Assembly (NCBI GenBank): GCA_934541105.1
Contig: CAKTDA010000005.1
Span: forward strand, 186,001 to 250,000
Origin: an uncultured Luteitalea sp.
GTDB lineage: Bacteria; Acidobacteriota; Vicinamibacteria; Vicinamibacterales; Vicinamibacteraceae
Length of the DNA stretch: 64,000 nt
Reading direction: 5' to 3'
Made by a program: the position numbers and the translations under genes. Below, in pieces: positions 24,117-32,825 of this stretch. The notes beneath the pieces are model-generated. The model saw nothing but the letters and a program-made list of their open reading frames with translations. It searched no databases and had not been told where the DNA came from. Numbering within the stretch: position 1 is the first letter of the stretch; each line of letters starts with the position of its first letter.

Positions 24117-25607
24117 TCACGCCGGCTGCACGTTGGCGTTCAGGCGGAACAGGTTCTGCGGGTCGTACTGCCGCTTCACGGCACCCATCCGCGGGAAGTT
24201 CTCGCGGTAGTTGGCGTCGAGCACGGCCCGCGATTCGTCGGCGACCTCGTTGACGTAGAACCCGCTCGTCAACGGCTCGAGCGTCGCCCAGTATTTCCTC
24301 GCCGCGGCGATGTGGGCGGATCCGTCGTCGCCCGTCTTCCATCCGACGGCGTGCATCAGGCTCAGCGCTGCGTGACGGTGCGGGAACGCGCACGCCGTGA
24401 CGGGCACGCGAGAAATCGCACCGCCTGCCTGCTGCGAGAAGACCATCGTCAACCGCGACGGATCGGGATTGAACCCGTCGAGGATGCCGGCGATGAGTTC
24501 GTCGCTGATACCCGTCGTGAAGCCGCTCTTGAGGTAGAGCGCAAGCGCGCGCGGGTCGGTGCGGTCGCCCGATCGCTGGAACGCGACGTAGTCGGTGGCC
24601 TTCACGGAATCGGCAAGCGGCGTCCCGAGCGTGCGCAGCGGTGCGAGATCGCGATCGGCGTTCGTGCCGCAATAGCAGGCCTGGATCACCATGACGCCGG
24701 GCTCGTTGCCGGGCGGCTGCTGCATCGAGAAGTCGAGCTGCAACTGGTCGGGTGCCTGCGGTCCGAAGTCGCCGAGGAAGCGCAGGACGTCGCGCGACTT
24801 CGCGATCGGATACACGAGGTTGCCCGCGACGAACTGCGCGGGTCGCGGGTGCAACTGGAACTCGAACGTCGTGACGATGCCGAAGTTGCCGCCGCCACCG
24901 CGCACGCCCCAATAGAGGTCGGCGTTGTCGGTCGCATCGGCGTGTCGCAACTGGCCGTCGGCATTGACGACGTCCACCGACATCACGTTGTCCACGGCAA
25001 GGCCCAGCGTGCGGGCGAGCCTGCCGAAGCCGCCGCCGGTGGTGAGCCCGCCGACGCCTGTGTGCGACACCGTGCCGAGCGTCGTGACGAGGTTGTAGGC
25101 GGCCGTCTCGTGATCGACGAGCCCGAGCAGGGAGCCGCCCTCGACCCACGCACGCCTCGCCCGGGGATCGATGCGGATGCCCCGCATGCCCGAGAGGTCG
25201 ATCATCATGCCGCGTTCGCAGGTCGACATGCCCGAGAAGCTGTGTCCGCCGCACTTCACGGCCAGGAGCACACCGTGCGCTGCGGCAAACGACACGGCCC
25301 GGCGCACGTCGGCGGTGCAGGTCGGCTGCACGATGAGCGCCGGGTGGCGATCGATGGCGCCGTTGAGGACGTGGCGCGCCGTCTCGTAGCCGGCGCTGTT
25401 CGGGAGGAGCACGGGACCACGCAGCCCGGCCGACAAGTCCTTGATGGCCCCTGCGGCAATCGTGACGTGCGATCCGTCGCCGCGAACCGCCTCGATGGCG
25501 CTGTCGAATGCCGAGCCGATCCGGCTGAATGCAGACGACGTGCGGGGTGAGAACGACAGCAATCCTGTGGCAGCGACAGCCGTGTGCAGGAACGCGCGTC
25601 GGCGCAT
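24117..25607 (-). CDS. Exported FAD-linked oxidase, berberine-bridge (BBE) type
   Basis: 496 residues with a Tat-like signal (MRRRAFLHTAVAATGLLSF). The FAD_binding_4 domain has KCGGHSFSGMSTCERG, whose His in GGHS is the residue bound to the FAD 8-alpha carbon; the second covalent link (Cys) is not seen, since the loop before GVGGLTTGGGFGRLARTLG reads VSHT. The BBE C-terminal segment ends YRENFPRMGAVKRQY and QNLFRLNANV, as expected. It oxidises an alcohol or sugar hydroxyl, handing electrons to O2 or a carrier. Exported versions often oxidise oligosaccharides or secondary metabolites. Confidence 0.88.
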   Translation of the reverse strand: MRRRAFLHTAVAATGLLSFSPRTSSAFSRIGSAFDSAIEAVRGDGSHVTIAAGAIKDLSAGLRGPVLLPNSAGYETARHVLNGAIDRHPALIVQPTCTADVRRAVSFAAAHGVLLAVKCGGHSFSGMSTCERGMMIDLSGMRGIRIDPRARRAWVEGGSLLGLVDHETAAYNLVTTLGTVSHTGVGGLTTGGGFGRLARTLGLAVDNVMSVDVVNADGQLRHADATDNADLYWGVRGGGGNFGIVTTFEFQLHPRPAQFVAGNLVYPIAKSRDVLRFLGDFGPQAPDQLQLDFSMQQPPGNEPGVMVIQACYCGTNADRDLAPLRTLGTPLADSVKATDYVAFQRSGDRTDPRALALYLKSGFTTGISDELIAGILDGFNPDPSRLTMVFSQQAGGAISRVPVTACAFPHRHAALSLMHAVGWKTGDDGSAHIAAARKYWATLEPLTSGFYVNEVADESRAVLDANYRENFPRMGAVKRQYDPQNLFRLNANVQPA

Positions 25608-25657
25608 GGATACCTCCCATGCGTAGAACGCTCGGGAGGGCGATCGAGAACGGCGTC

Positions 25658-27286
25658 CTAGCGGGAGTACGGCGGAGGGCCGAGGGGCTCGATGACCCAG
25701 TCACCGGCGGCGAACGGCTCGCCGCGCATCAGTTCGGCGCCAAGCCGCGCGCGTTCGGGTGACGCGCCGCCGGTGATCCGGTACAGCCACGTCGGCTCGA
25801 CGACGAACCACTCCGGAAACTCGTTCAGGCGGACATAGTTGCGGGCAAGGTTCACGACACGCCGGTGCCTGGCGAAGTCGAACTGCAGCCGCGTCGCCTG
25901 CACGCCACCGACGTGCAGGCGGAGCCGATCGCCGTCGCGCACGGCGCCGAGACGAAGGCCGGGCGACTTCTCGGCCGGCATCACGCCTTGCGAGTGCATC
26001 AGCGCATGGAGCAGCAGCGTGCGGTTGAAGTTGCCTTCGCCGTACCAGTCCTCGATGTGTCCGTCGGGCCGCTGCATGCCGAGCATCACCGTCGTCTCGG
26101 ACTCGATCCAGTCGAGCGCCTCCGGCACGGGTTCACGATTCACGAGATACAGCGCGCTCTCGATGGCGTCCGCGTAGCCGTCGAACGACCCGAGCGGCAG
26201 GCCGGCCGCGGCGGGACGCGGTTCCCACACGTGACGCCGGTACTTCGGCAGGTTCGCGAGCACCCGCCGCACCGCATCGCGGTACGTGGTCTCGCCCGTG
26301 ACCTGGTAGAACGTGTAGACGGCGCCGTACACGTAGCCCCAGTTGTCCGAGAGGCGGTCGTCGATCGGGGCGAGCGTGCGCGCGTCGACCTGGTTGAACA
26401 GCATGCCGTCGGGATTTGCCGACGCCAGCACGCGGTCGAGCATGCGGCGCACGACGGGTGCGTACCGCGCCGCGCGCTCCGACTGCAGGTCGGCCTCGAG
26501 GGCATACAGCAGCGTGAGCCCGACGACGAGTTCGTTGCCGTGATCGCGCAGGCGCAGGTGGGGCTCGCCGGTGTGCGTGGCGAAGTCCCATTTCGTGGAC
26601 GGCACGCCGAAGTTGCCGGGCAGCACCTCCTCCACGTAGGCGTCGCCGATGCGGCGCGCCCAGGCGAGATACCGCGGGTCGCCCGTCATCGTCGCGAGCC
26701 GGACGAGCACCTGGAGGAAGTCGCCGTTCAGTTCGCTGTCGCTTGCCGGCAGGTTGCCGTAGCGCGACGCGACCGGCGCGCGCTCCATGGCATCGGCCAC
26801 CATGTCGGCCATGCGGTGGAACCACGGCGTGCGCCCGAGCAGTTCGGTGACCGTGACGAGGCCGTCCTTCGCGTACTCACCTGCGCCGAAGAGGCTCGCC
26901 GGGCCGAGGACCCCGGTGCGGAGGTCCAGCGGACCAGGCACCGAGGCATCGGCCGTCATGTGGCGGACTTCATGGCGCAGCATCTCGAGCATGCGCCCTT
27001 CGTAGAGTGCCGGATCCGTGAGGCGCGCCGTGAGGATCAGGTAGGGGTAGAGGTCGGCCGCGAAGTTGTGCGGCGTCGCCACGCGGGCCTCGGTGCCGAG
27101 ACGATCGGGCATCAGGCCGGTCGCTGGATCGGCTGCCCGCAGCCAGGCGTGCATCAGGCGTTCGGCAGCGGCAATCGATCGCGCGTACGCGTCTGCATTG
27201 CGTTCGGGCGTCTGCGCCGCGGCCACGCCGCCCGCCGCCAGCACCATGACGATTGCAACAGCCGCCGGCCATCCGCCTGCCCGCAT
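25658..27286 (-). CDS. Secreted alpha-alpha-toroid protein, probable glycan-active
   Basis: 542 residues with a signal peptide (ending GGVAAAQ). Repeated helical hairpins, rich in aromatic residues and with motifs such as HNFAADLYPYLILTA, SDSELNGDFLQVLVRLATMT, LRLRDHGNELVVGLTLLYAL and DRLSDNWGYVYGAVYTFYQ, are those of a six-hairpin glycosidase fold. About 70 C-terminal residues form a beta domain (RLRLHVGGVQATRLQF). Acidic residues in DSELNGD and DDRLSDNWG are candidates for catalysis. I cannot assign it to a known glycoside hydrolase family. It lies 27 bases after a secreted sialidase in the same direction, so the two may act on one glycan. Confidence 0.7.
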   Translation of the reverse strand: MRAGGWPAAVAIVMVLAAGGVAAAQTPERNADAYARSIAAAERLMHAWLRAADPATGLMPDRLGTEARVATPHNFAADLYPYLILTARLTDPALYEGRMLEMLRHEVRHMTADASVPGPLDLRTGVLGPASLFGAGEYAKDGLVTVTELLGRTPWFHRMADMVADAMERAPVASRYGNLPASDSELNGDFLQVLVRLATMTGDPRYLAWARRIGDAYVEEVLPGNFGVPSTKWDFATHTGEPHLRLRDHGNELVVGLTLLYALEADLQSERAARYAPVVRRMLDRVLASANPDGMLFNQVDARTLAPIDDRLSDNWGYVYGAVYTFYQVTGETTYRDAVRRVLANLPKYRRHVWEPRPAAAGLPLGSFDGYADAIESALYLVNREPVPEALDWIESETTVMLGMQRPDGHIEDWYGEGNFNRTLLLHALMHSQGVMPAEKSPGLRLGAVRDGDRLRLHVGGVQATRLQFDFARHRRVVNLARNYVRLNEFPEWFVVEPTWLYRITGGASPERARLGAELMRGEPFAAGDWVIEPLGPPPYSR

Positions 27287-27313
27287 CGCGCCCCCAATCC
27301 CGCTACCCGGCCC

Positions 27314-28429
27314 TTACGGTTCCCAGATGGTCGCGCCGATGAACCGCTCGGCGTCGCCGACGTTGTAGTAGTACACCGTCACGAGCTTGCCGTCGGGGCG
27401 CTGCACGGTCCGCGTATACCCCAGATCCCACGTGCCGCCATCGTCACGCAGCACGATGTCGTCACTCCACGTGCGGCCGTCGTCGGTGCTGACCCGTGCG
27501 CGAATGCCGTAGGGCTCGGCGCGATAGCCATACGTGAGCACGAGGCGGCCGTCCTTCAGCTTCACGAGGCTCGACGGGTTGCCGCGTCCCGTGTCGGGCA
27601 CCGCGCGCGTGAGGTGCTGCCACGTGGCGCCGTTGTCGTCGGATCGATACGCCTCGATCCAGCGCCGGAACCTCACGGTCGTGACGAGGGACGTCGGTGA
27701 GAGCCGCACGGTGGACGGCATGATGCCGTAGTCGTTGTCGGCTGGCTCGGGGTGCACGTCGCCGACCTTCTGCCAGGTCTTGCCGCCATCGGTCGTGCGC
27801 GCGGCAATCACGCGTCCCTCACGCCCGTTGGATTTGGCTGCCGTGAGCAGCAGCGTCATCGCCTGCGGACCATCGACGATGTAGTCGGTGCGGGCGGCGA
27901 TGCCGGGCGTGCCGAAGTCGGGCAGCGCGTAGGGGCCCTGCCACCGCTTGCCGCGGTCGGTGGAGTAGTAGAAGCGCGACGGTCCGGTGTGGATGCTGGC
28001 CATCCGCGCGGTGAACACGAAGTCGGGATGCGTGAACGGGATGTTGCCAGGGCTCTCGGTCACCGGCCGCCCGCCGGCTTCCACGGGCACGCCCGCCTGC
28101 TGCACGCCCGGAGGCGGCTTGAGGTCGTCAGGACGCTCGATGCTCCACGTCGCGCCGCCATCGAGGCTGCGGGCGAGCAGGTGCTCGGCCGGCCGCGTGT
28201 AGTCGATGGAGTGGCCGCGCTGGCTGTCCTTGAAGTAGCCGGACTCGAAGCCGACGAGGATCTCGTTGTTCCACGACCAGATGCCGTGGTTGGCGGGCCA
28301 GCCGCCGTATCGGCCGGCGACCTTGTAGACGTCGATGTGCTGGACGCTGCGCGCTTGACGCGGTGCAGCCAACAGGAGCGCGGATGCCGCCACGGGCACC
28401 AGCGCACAGGCGAGGAGGGTGCGATGCAT
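27314..28429 (-). CDS. Secreted exo-sialidase-like BNR-repeat protein
   Basis: 371 residues from ATG 28429 (an in-frame ATG at 28447 is also possible). A signal peptide ends near APRQAR. It is a six-bladed propeller with Asp boxes: SLDGGATW, STDRGKRW, TTDGGKTW, SDDNGATW and STDDGRTW. No FRIP motif is evident at the start of the propeller, so sialidase activity is not certain; relatives include enzymes on other sugars and proteins of unknown function. Upstream is a perfect TTTGAAAC/GTTTCAAA palindrome that could control it. Confidence 0.78.
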   Translation of the reverse strand: MHRTLLACALVPVAASALLLAAPRQARSVQHIDVYKVAGRYGGWPANHGIWSWNNEILVGFESGYFKDSQRGHSIDYTRPAEHLLARSLDGGATWSIERPDDLKPPPGVQQAGVPVEAGGRPVTESPGNIPFTHPDFVFTARMASIHTGPSRFYYSTDRGKRWQGPYALPDFGTPGIAARTDYIVDGPQAMTLLLTAAKSNGREGRVIAARTTDGGKTWQKVGDVHPEPADNDYGIMPSTVRLSPTSLVTTVRFRRWIEAYRSDDNGATWQHLTRAVPDTGRGNPSSLVKLKDGRLVLTYGYRAEPYGIRARVSTDDGRTWSDDIVLRDDGGTWDLGYTRTVQRPDGKLVTVYYYNVGDAERFIGATIWEP

Positions 28430-28446
28430 GCGAGATGGTCGCACCA

Positions 28447-28464
28447 TTTGAAACTCGTTTCAAA
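28447..28464. promoter_or_regulatory. Perfect palindrome, probable operator of the sialidase-like gene
   Basis: TTTGAAAC, two bases (TC), GTTTCAAA; immediately followed by a second palindrome CAAAATTTTG (28461-28470). It lies 18 bases upstream of the chosen start, between the sialidase-like gene and the end of the CGNR gene (28473). Eight-base perfect arms in an AT-rich patch of an otherwise GC-rich genome suggest a repressor site. The TGAAAC/GTTTCA half-sites resemble LacI-family or GntR-family operators, but the spacing differs from the usual LacI type. Confidence 0.6.
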
Positions 28465-28472
28465 ATTTTGAT

Positions 28473-29195
28473 TCACGCACGGTGACGACCCGTGTTCCGG
28501 GCCCGCTGTCGTTCCCTGAACCGGCGGACCTTGTCCGCGTTGCCGCACACGGCCATGTCGCACCAGTGGCGGCGCCCGGACCGGCTCGTGTCGAGGAACA
28601 GCCATCCGCAGGTCGAGGCGGGGCAGCGCCCGATGCGGCGGACGCGATCGCTCGCAAACAGGTCGGCCGCCGACAGGGCGATGGGCCACAGCATCGCGTC
28701 GAGCGCCGTCGGGTCGTCGAAGGCGACGGCGTACCGGCCTGCGCCCGCGCGCCCGTCGACGAAGACGAGGTGCTCGTGCCGGCGGGCGGCACGGACCTCC
28801 TGGTTCAACAGTGCGAGGTCTTCGAGCGCGGGCGCACGTTGCTCGGCCGCGGCTCCGCCCAGGGCGTAGATCGCGGCACGGAGGCGAATCGCGCGGCGCA
28901 GCACGCCGGCCGCGGCGCGGCGGTTCGCACGCCCCCGCGCGGCGGCTTCCCGCGCCCGGTCCTCGTCCATCACGCCAATCCAGCCCGCCCACTCGACGAG
29001 CCGCTCGTACGTCGTCAGACGCTCGCTCCGCACGACGTCCCGCGGGTGCAGCGTTCGGTCGTCGCCTGCTGCAGGGCTCCAGCCTCCGGTCGTGTTCACA
29101 AAATCGAGGCAGGCCACGCCGCCGACGGCATTGCTGAAGATCGGGTGCGCCGCGGGTGCAGGCGGTGCAGCTGATGCGTGGCGTGCTGTAACCAT
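28473..29195 (-). CDS. CGNR zinc-finger (ABATE domain) putative transcription regulator
   Basis: 240 residues. Residues about 20-150 form the ABATE stress domain (VGGVACLDFVNTTGGW is its typical start). The C-terminal zinc finger is present with all ligands: CPASTCGWLFLDTSRS, then RRHWCDMAVCGN and KVRRFRERQ, the CGNR signature. Family members are thought to be regulators of detoxification or stress genes. It is divergent from the arginase-like gene, and the shared intergenic region carries four GGTTAC sites, one of which overlaps its start codon, so auto-regulation is likely. Confidence 0.85.
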   Translation of the reverse strand: MVTARHASAAPPAPAAHPIFSNAVGGVACLDFVNTTGGWSPAAGDDRTLHPRDVVRSERLTTYERLVEWAGWIGVMDEDRAREAAARGRANRRAAAGVLRRAIRLRAAIYALGGAAAEQRAPALEDLALLNQEVRAARRHEHLVFVDGRAGAGRYAVAFDDPTALDAMLWPIALSAADLFASDRVRRIGRCPASTCGWLFLDTSRSGRRHWCDMAVCGNADKVRRFRERQRARNTGRHRA

Positions 29196-29264
29196 GGATT
29201 CGGCCTTGACAGGTTACGCGGCGTCGCGAATGATGTAACCCGGATTCGCCATGACACAGGTTAC
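29188..29264. promoter_or_regulatory. Four alternating GGTTAC sites across a divergent promoter
   Basis: GTAACC at 29188, GGTTAC at 29212, GTAACC at 29235 and GGTTAC at 29259; spacings are 24, 23 and 24 bases and the orientation alternates. The first overlaps the start of the CGNR gene, the last lies inside the first codons of the arginase-like gene. The middle pair forms a GGTTAC/GTAACC inverted repeat with 17 bases between. It is a likely binding region for the CGNR protein or another dimer. Confidence 0.55.
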
Positions 29265-30216
29265 ACCACTCGTCGTCCTCGGCGCACCAAGCGCCATCGG
29301 CATCCGCCCCTACGACGATGGCCGTCCGAGGCGGCTCGATCGCGCGCCGGCGATGCTGCGCGCCCAGCGGCTCATCGGGCGGCTCGGTGCGCAGTATCTC
29401 GGCGAGGTCGCCCCGCCGCCCTACCGGGATGTCGAACGTCCGGCGTCCGGCGTGCGCAACGAGCGGGAACTCGACACCTACAGCCACCGGCTTGCCGCGC
29501 GCGTCGGCGACGTCCTCGCCGCGAGCCCACGCCCCTTTCTCCTGCTGCTCGGCGGCGACTGCAGCATCCTGCTCGGCGCGCTCCTCGGCGCGTCACGCGG
29601 CGGACGGCGCATCGGGCTTGCGTACGTGGACGCGCACGCCGACTTCGCCACGCCGGGGGAGGCCCTCACCGGATCGGCGGCCAGTTCGGCGCTTGCCATG
29701 GCCGTGGGTCGCGGCGACACGCCGCTCGCACGCCTCGCCGGCACGCACCCGCTCGTCCAGAGCCGCGACGTCGCACTCGTCGCGCGTCGCGACGGCCACG
29801 AACCAGCGTACGGACACGCGGCCCTCGCCACGTCGCCCGTGCGCGACCTGACGGCCAACGACCTGCTCGCACGCGGGCCCGCGTGGACCGCCGCGGCCGT
29901 GCTCGATCGCGTCGCGGCGCCCGGCGTGGACGGGTTCTGGATCCATTTCGATGCCGACGTCCTCGATCCCGCATTCATGCCGGCCGTGGACTCGCCCGAG
30001 CCCGACGGTCTCGGCCCGGACACCGCGATCGCGCTCCTGCGTCCGCTCGTGTCGCACCCGCGCGCGCTTGGTCTGCAGGTGACGATCTACGACCCGGGCC
30101 TCGATGCCGACGGCACGAGTGCGCGCCGTCTCGTGGACCTGCTCTGCGCCGTCCTCGATGGGGCGCAGCCGGTGCCGCACGCCGAGGATGTCGACGCCGT
30201 GCCGGCAGGGGCCTGA
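29251..30216 (+). CDS. Arginase/ureohydrolase-family protein with GGDC in place of GGDH
   Basis: 321 residues. The binuclear metal motifs are LLGGDCSILLGALL (normally GGDHS, so one Mn ligand His is Cys), YVDAHADFATP (DAHxD) and WIHFDADVLDPAFMP (DxDxxDP), all in order at expected spacing. Enzymes of the family hydrolyse arginine, agmatine, formiminoglutamate or other guanidino groups. The changed ligand and the lack of neighbours of arginine metabolism make the substrate uncertain. It is divergent from the CGNR regulator. The start ATG 29251 has no strong ribosome site; the GGTTAC region overlaps it. Confidence 0.85.
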   Translation: MTQVTPLVVLGAPSAIGIRPYDDGRPRRLDRAPAMLRAQRLIGRLGAQYLGEVAPPPYRDVERPASGVRNERELDTYSHRLAARVGDVLAASPRPFLLLLGGDCSILLGALLGASRGGRRIGLAYVDAHADFATPGEALTGSAASSALAMAVGRGDTPLARLAGTHPLVQSRDVALVARRDGHEPAYGHAALATSPVRDLTANDLLARGPAWTAAAVLDRVAAPGVDGFWIHFDADVLDPAFMPAVDSPEPDGLGPDTAIALLRPLVSHPRALGLQVTIYDPGLDADGTSARRLVDLLCAVLDGAQPVPHAEDVDAVPAGA

Positions 30217-30249
30217 CGCCGGCAGCCGGGAACCGCTACGATCGGGGCC

Positions 30250-31398
30250 ATGATCCGGCCCCTGATCGTGCTGGCGGTCCTCGCGACCGTGGGTGGAGTG
30301 GCGACGTGGACGATGGCGCAGCCGGACGCCCGGGAGCCGCCGATGGGCCAGGCGATCTTCGTGGGCGACACCGTGCTGAAGCCGTACGACCCGACGCCCG
30401 CGCTCGTCACCGACGAGACGCCAATCGCGCGCGCGAAGTACCCGGCCACCGACATCCACGCGCACTGGCCCGCGAGCATCGAGCCCGCGGCGCTGCTGAA
30501 GGCGATGGACGATCTCGGCGTCGAGCGCGCGGTGAACCTCAGTGGCGGTTTCGGCGAGCCGCTCGATCGCATGCTCGCGCGCTATCACGACGCGGCTCCC
30601 GGCCGGCTCGTCATCTTTGCGAACATCGACTTCTCGCGCATCGACGAACCGGGCTTCGGTTCCGCCGCGGTGGCGATGCTCGAACGCGCGAAGGCGCGCG
30701 GAGCCGCCGGAGTGAAGATCTTCAAGAGCCTCGGCCTCACGATCAAGGACCGCAGCGGGCGCATCGTGCCCATCGACGATGCGCGGATCGATCCGATCTG
30801 GGATGCGTGCGGCCGGCTCGGACTGCCGGTGTTGATCCACTCGGCGGATCCGGTGGCGTTCTTCCAGCCGATCGATGCGCGCAACGAGCGCTGGCTGCAG
30901 TTGAAGCGGCACCCCGACTGGAGCTTCCACGGTCCGGCATTCCCTGCCCGCGACGAGGTGCTCGCCCAGCGCGATCGCGTGATTGCGCGTCACCCGCGCA
31001 CGACGTTCATCGGCGCACACTTCGGCGACAACGCCGAGGACCTCGCCGCGCTCTCGCAGCGGCTCGAGCGGATGCCCAACTTCGTCGTCGATCTCTCGGC
31101 GCGCGAGGCCGAGATCGGCCGGCAGCCGTACACGGCGCGACGCTTCTTCCTGCGCTGGCAGGACCGCGTGCTGTTTGGCACGGACCGCTATCCGGGACGC
31201 CCCGATCAGCCGCGCCATCGCCTGTACTACCGGCTGCTCGAGACCGACGACGAGTACTTCAAGTACTACGACCATGCGTTCCCGCCGACCGGAGAGTGGC
31301 GGGTGTACGGGCTCCACCTGCCCGACGACGTCCTCGAGAAGGTCTACCGGACCAATGCCGATCGCGTGCTCGGCTGGCGCGTCGCCGACCGTCGATAG
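30250..31398 (+). CDS. Secreted amidohydrolase_2-family hydrolase
   Basis: 382 residues with a signal peptide (MIRPLIVLAVLATVGGVATWTMA). It has a TIM barrel of the ACMSD/uronate-lactonase type: YPATDIHAHWPASIEP (HxH), PVLIHSADPVAFF with the middle His, FIGAHFGDNAEDL, and LFGTDRYPGR with the final Asp. The C-terminal LHLPDDVLEKVYRTNADRVL is the typical end. Members are metal-dependent hydrolases or decarboxylases. The C-terminus is the best match in this window to the broken end at 19472-19596. It starts 33 bases after the arginase-like gene, so it may share its transcript. Confidence 0.85.
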   Translation: MIRPLIVLAVLATVGGVATWTMAQPDAREPPMGQAIFVGDTVLKPYDPTPALVTDETPIARAKYPATDIHAHWPASIEPAALLKAMDDLGVERAVNLSGGFGEPLDRMLARYHDAAPGRLVIFANIDFSRIDEPGFGSAAVAMLERAKARGAAGVKIFKSLGLTIKDRSGRIVPIDDARIDPIWDACGRLGLPVLIHSADPVAFFQPIDARNERWLQLKRHPDWSFHGPAFPARDEVLAQRDRVIARHPRTTFIGAHFGDNAEDLAALSQRLERMPNFVVDLSAREAEIGRQPYTARRFFLRWQDRVLFGTDRYPGRPDQPRHRLYYRLLETDDEYFKYYDHAFPPTGEWRVYGLHLPDDVLEKVYRTNADRVLGWRVADRR

Positions 31399-31436
31399 GG
31401 TGACGACGCGGGCCGGCCCAGCCGCGGCGGTGGATG

Positions 31437-32825
31437 TCAGGCGTCGAAGATCTTGCCGGGGTTCATGATGCCGTGCGGATCGAGCGCGCGCTTGATGGCG
31501 CGCATCATCGCCACCGCGTCGTCTCCGGCCTCCTCGACGAGGAATCCCTTCTTGTGCAGGCCGATCCCGTGCTCGCCCGAGCAGGTGCCGCCCATCGACA
31601 GCGCACGGCGCACGAGCGCGTGATTGAGCCGCTCGGCCACCTCCCAGTCGGCGGCGCTGTGCGGATCGATCAGGTACCCGAAATGGAAGTTGCCGTCGCC
31701 GACGTGCCCGAGGACGTAGTGCGGCAGCCCCGTCGCGTCGGCTTCCGCGGCTGACGCGAGCAGGCAGTCGGCAAGGCGCGACATCGGCACGCACGTGTCC
31801 GTGGACACGACGCGGCGGCCGGGATGCGCCTGGAGCGCCGCGAAGTACGCGTGGTGGCGGGCCGTCCACAATCGTGCGCGTTCCTCCGGCGTGCGCGCCC
31901 ACGCGAACGCGGTGCCGCCCTCGTCTGCCGCGATCTGCTGGGCGATGCGCGACTGGTCCGCGACATCGGCGGCCGACCCGTGGAACTCCATCAGCAGCAT
32001 CGGCTCCTCGGGCAGCGTCAGCGCGGAGTGCGCGTTGACCATGCGCACCGTGTGCCGATCCACGAGTTCGCAGCGCGCGATGGGGACTCCGGCCTGGATG
32101 ACCGCCATCGCCGTGCGGACAGCGCGGCCGACATCCGCGAACGAGCAGGTCGCGGCGGCCATGGCGTCGGGCAGCGGGTGCAGCTTCAGCGTCGCCTCGG
32201 TGATCACGCCGAGCGTACCTTCGCTGCCGATCAACAGCCGCGTGAGGTCGTAGCCGGCGCTGCTCTTGCGCGCGCGCGTGCCCGTGCGGATGACGTCCCC
32301 CGTCGCGGTCACCACTTCGAGCGCCAGCACGTTGTCGCGCATCGTGCCGTAGCGGACGGCGTTGGTCCCACTCGCGCGCGTCGCGCACATGCCGCCAATC
32401 GTCGCGTCCGCGCCGGGATCGACGGGGAAGAACAGGCCGCGGCCCTCGAGCGCGCGATTGACCGCCGACCGCGTCACGCCCGCCTGCACGGTGATCGTCA
32501 TGTCGTCGCCGTGGACGGCGACGATGCGTGCCATGCGGCTGAGGTCGAGGCTGATGCCGCCGTGCACGGCGAGAAGGTGGCCTTCGAGCGACGATCCCGC
32601 CCCGTACGGAATGATCGGCGTCCCGTGGGCGAGCGCGATCCGCACGGCATCGCGGACGTCGCCGGTGGACTCGGCGTAGACGACCGCAGCAGGCGGCGGA
32701 ACGTCGACGAACGCCGACTCGTCCCGCCCGTGCTGCTCGCGCACCGATCGCACGGTGGAACAGCGTTCGCCGAAACGGGCCCTGAACGCATCGATCGCGG
32801 CATCCGCAACCGGCGATTCGATCAT
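31437..32825 (-). CDS. GlcD-type FAD-linked oxidase (glycolate or D-lactate dehydrogenase)
   Basis: 462 residues from ATG 32825; the open frame upstream is inside the DsbD gene. FAD_binding_4 motifs are IIPYGAGSSLEGHLLAVHGG, DPGADATIGGMCATRASGTN and YDLTRLLIGSEGTLGVITE. The C-terminal domain has VLGHVGDGNFHFGYLID with the HxGDGNxH motif, and GGTCSGEHGIGLHKKGF, both standard for D-lactate dehydrogenase (cytochrome) and GlcD. It oxidises a 2-hydroxy acid and feeds electrons to the respiratory chain. It overlaps the end of the DsbD gene by four bases (ATGA), so it is co-translated with it. Confidence 0.9.
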   Translation of the reverse strand: MIESPVADAAIDAFRARFGERCSTVRSVREQHGRDESAFVDVPPPAAVVYAESTGDVRDAVRIALAHGTPIIPYGAGSSLEGHLLAVHGGISLDLSRMARIVAVHGDDMTITVQAGVTRSAVNRALEGRGLFFPVDPGADATIGGMCATRASGTNAVRYGTMRDNVLALEVVTATGDVIRTGTRARKSSAGYDLTRLLIGSEGTLGVITEATLKLHPLPDAMAAATCSFADVGRAVRTAMAVIQAGVPIARCELVDRHTVRMVNAHSALTLPEEPMLLMEFHGSAADVADQSRIAQQIAADEGGTAFAWARTPEERARLWTARHHAYFAALQAHPGRRVVSTDTCVPMSRLADCLLASAAEADATGLPHYVLGHVGDGNFHFGYLIDPHSAADWEVAERLNHALVRRALSMGGTCSGEHGIGLHKKGFLVEEAGDDAVAMMRAIKRALDPHGIMNPGKIFDA

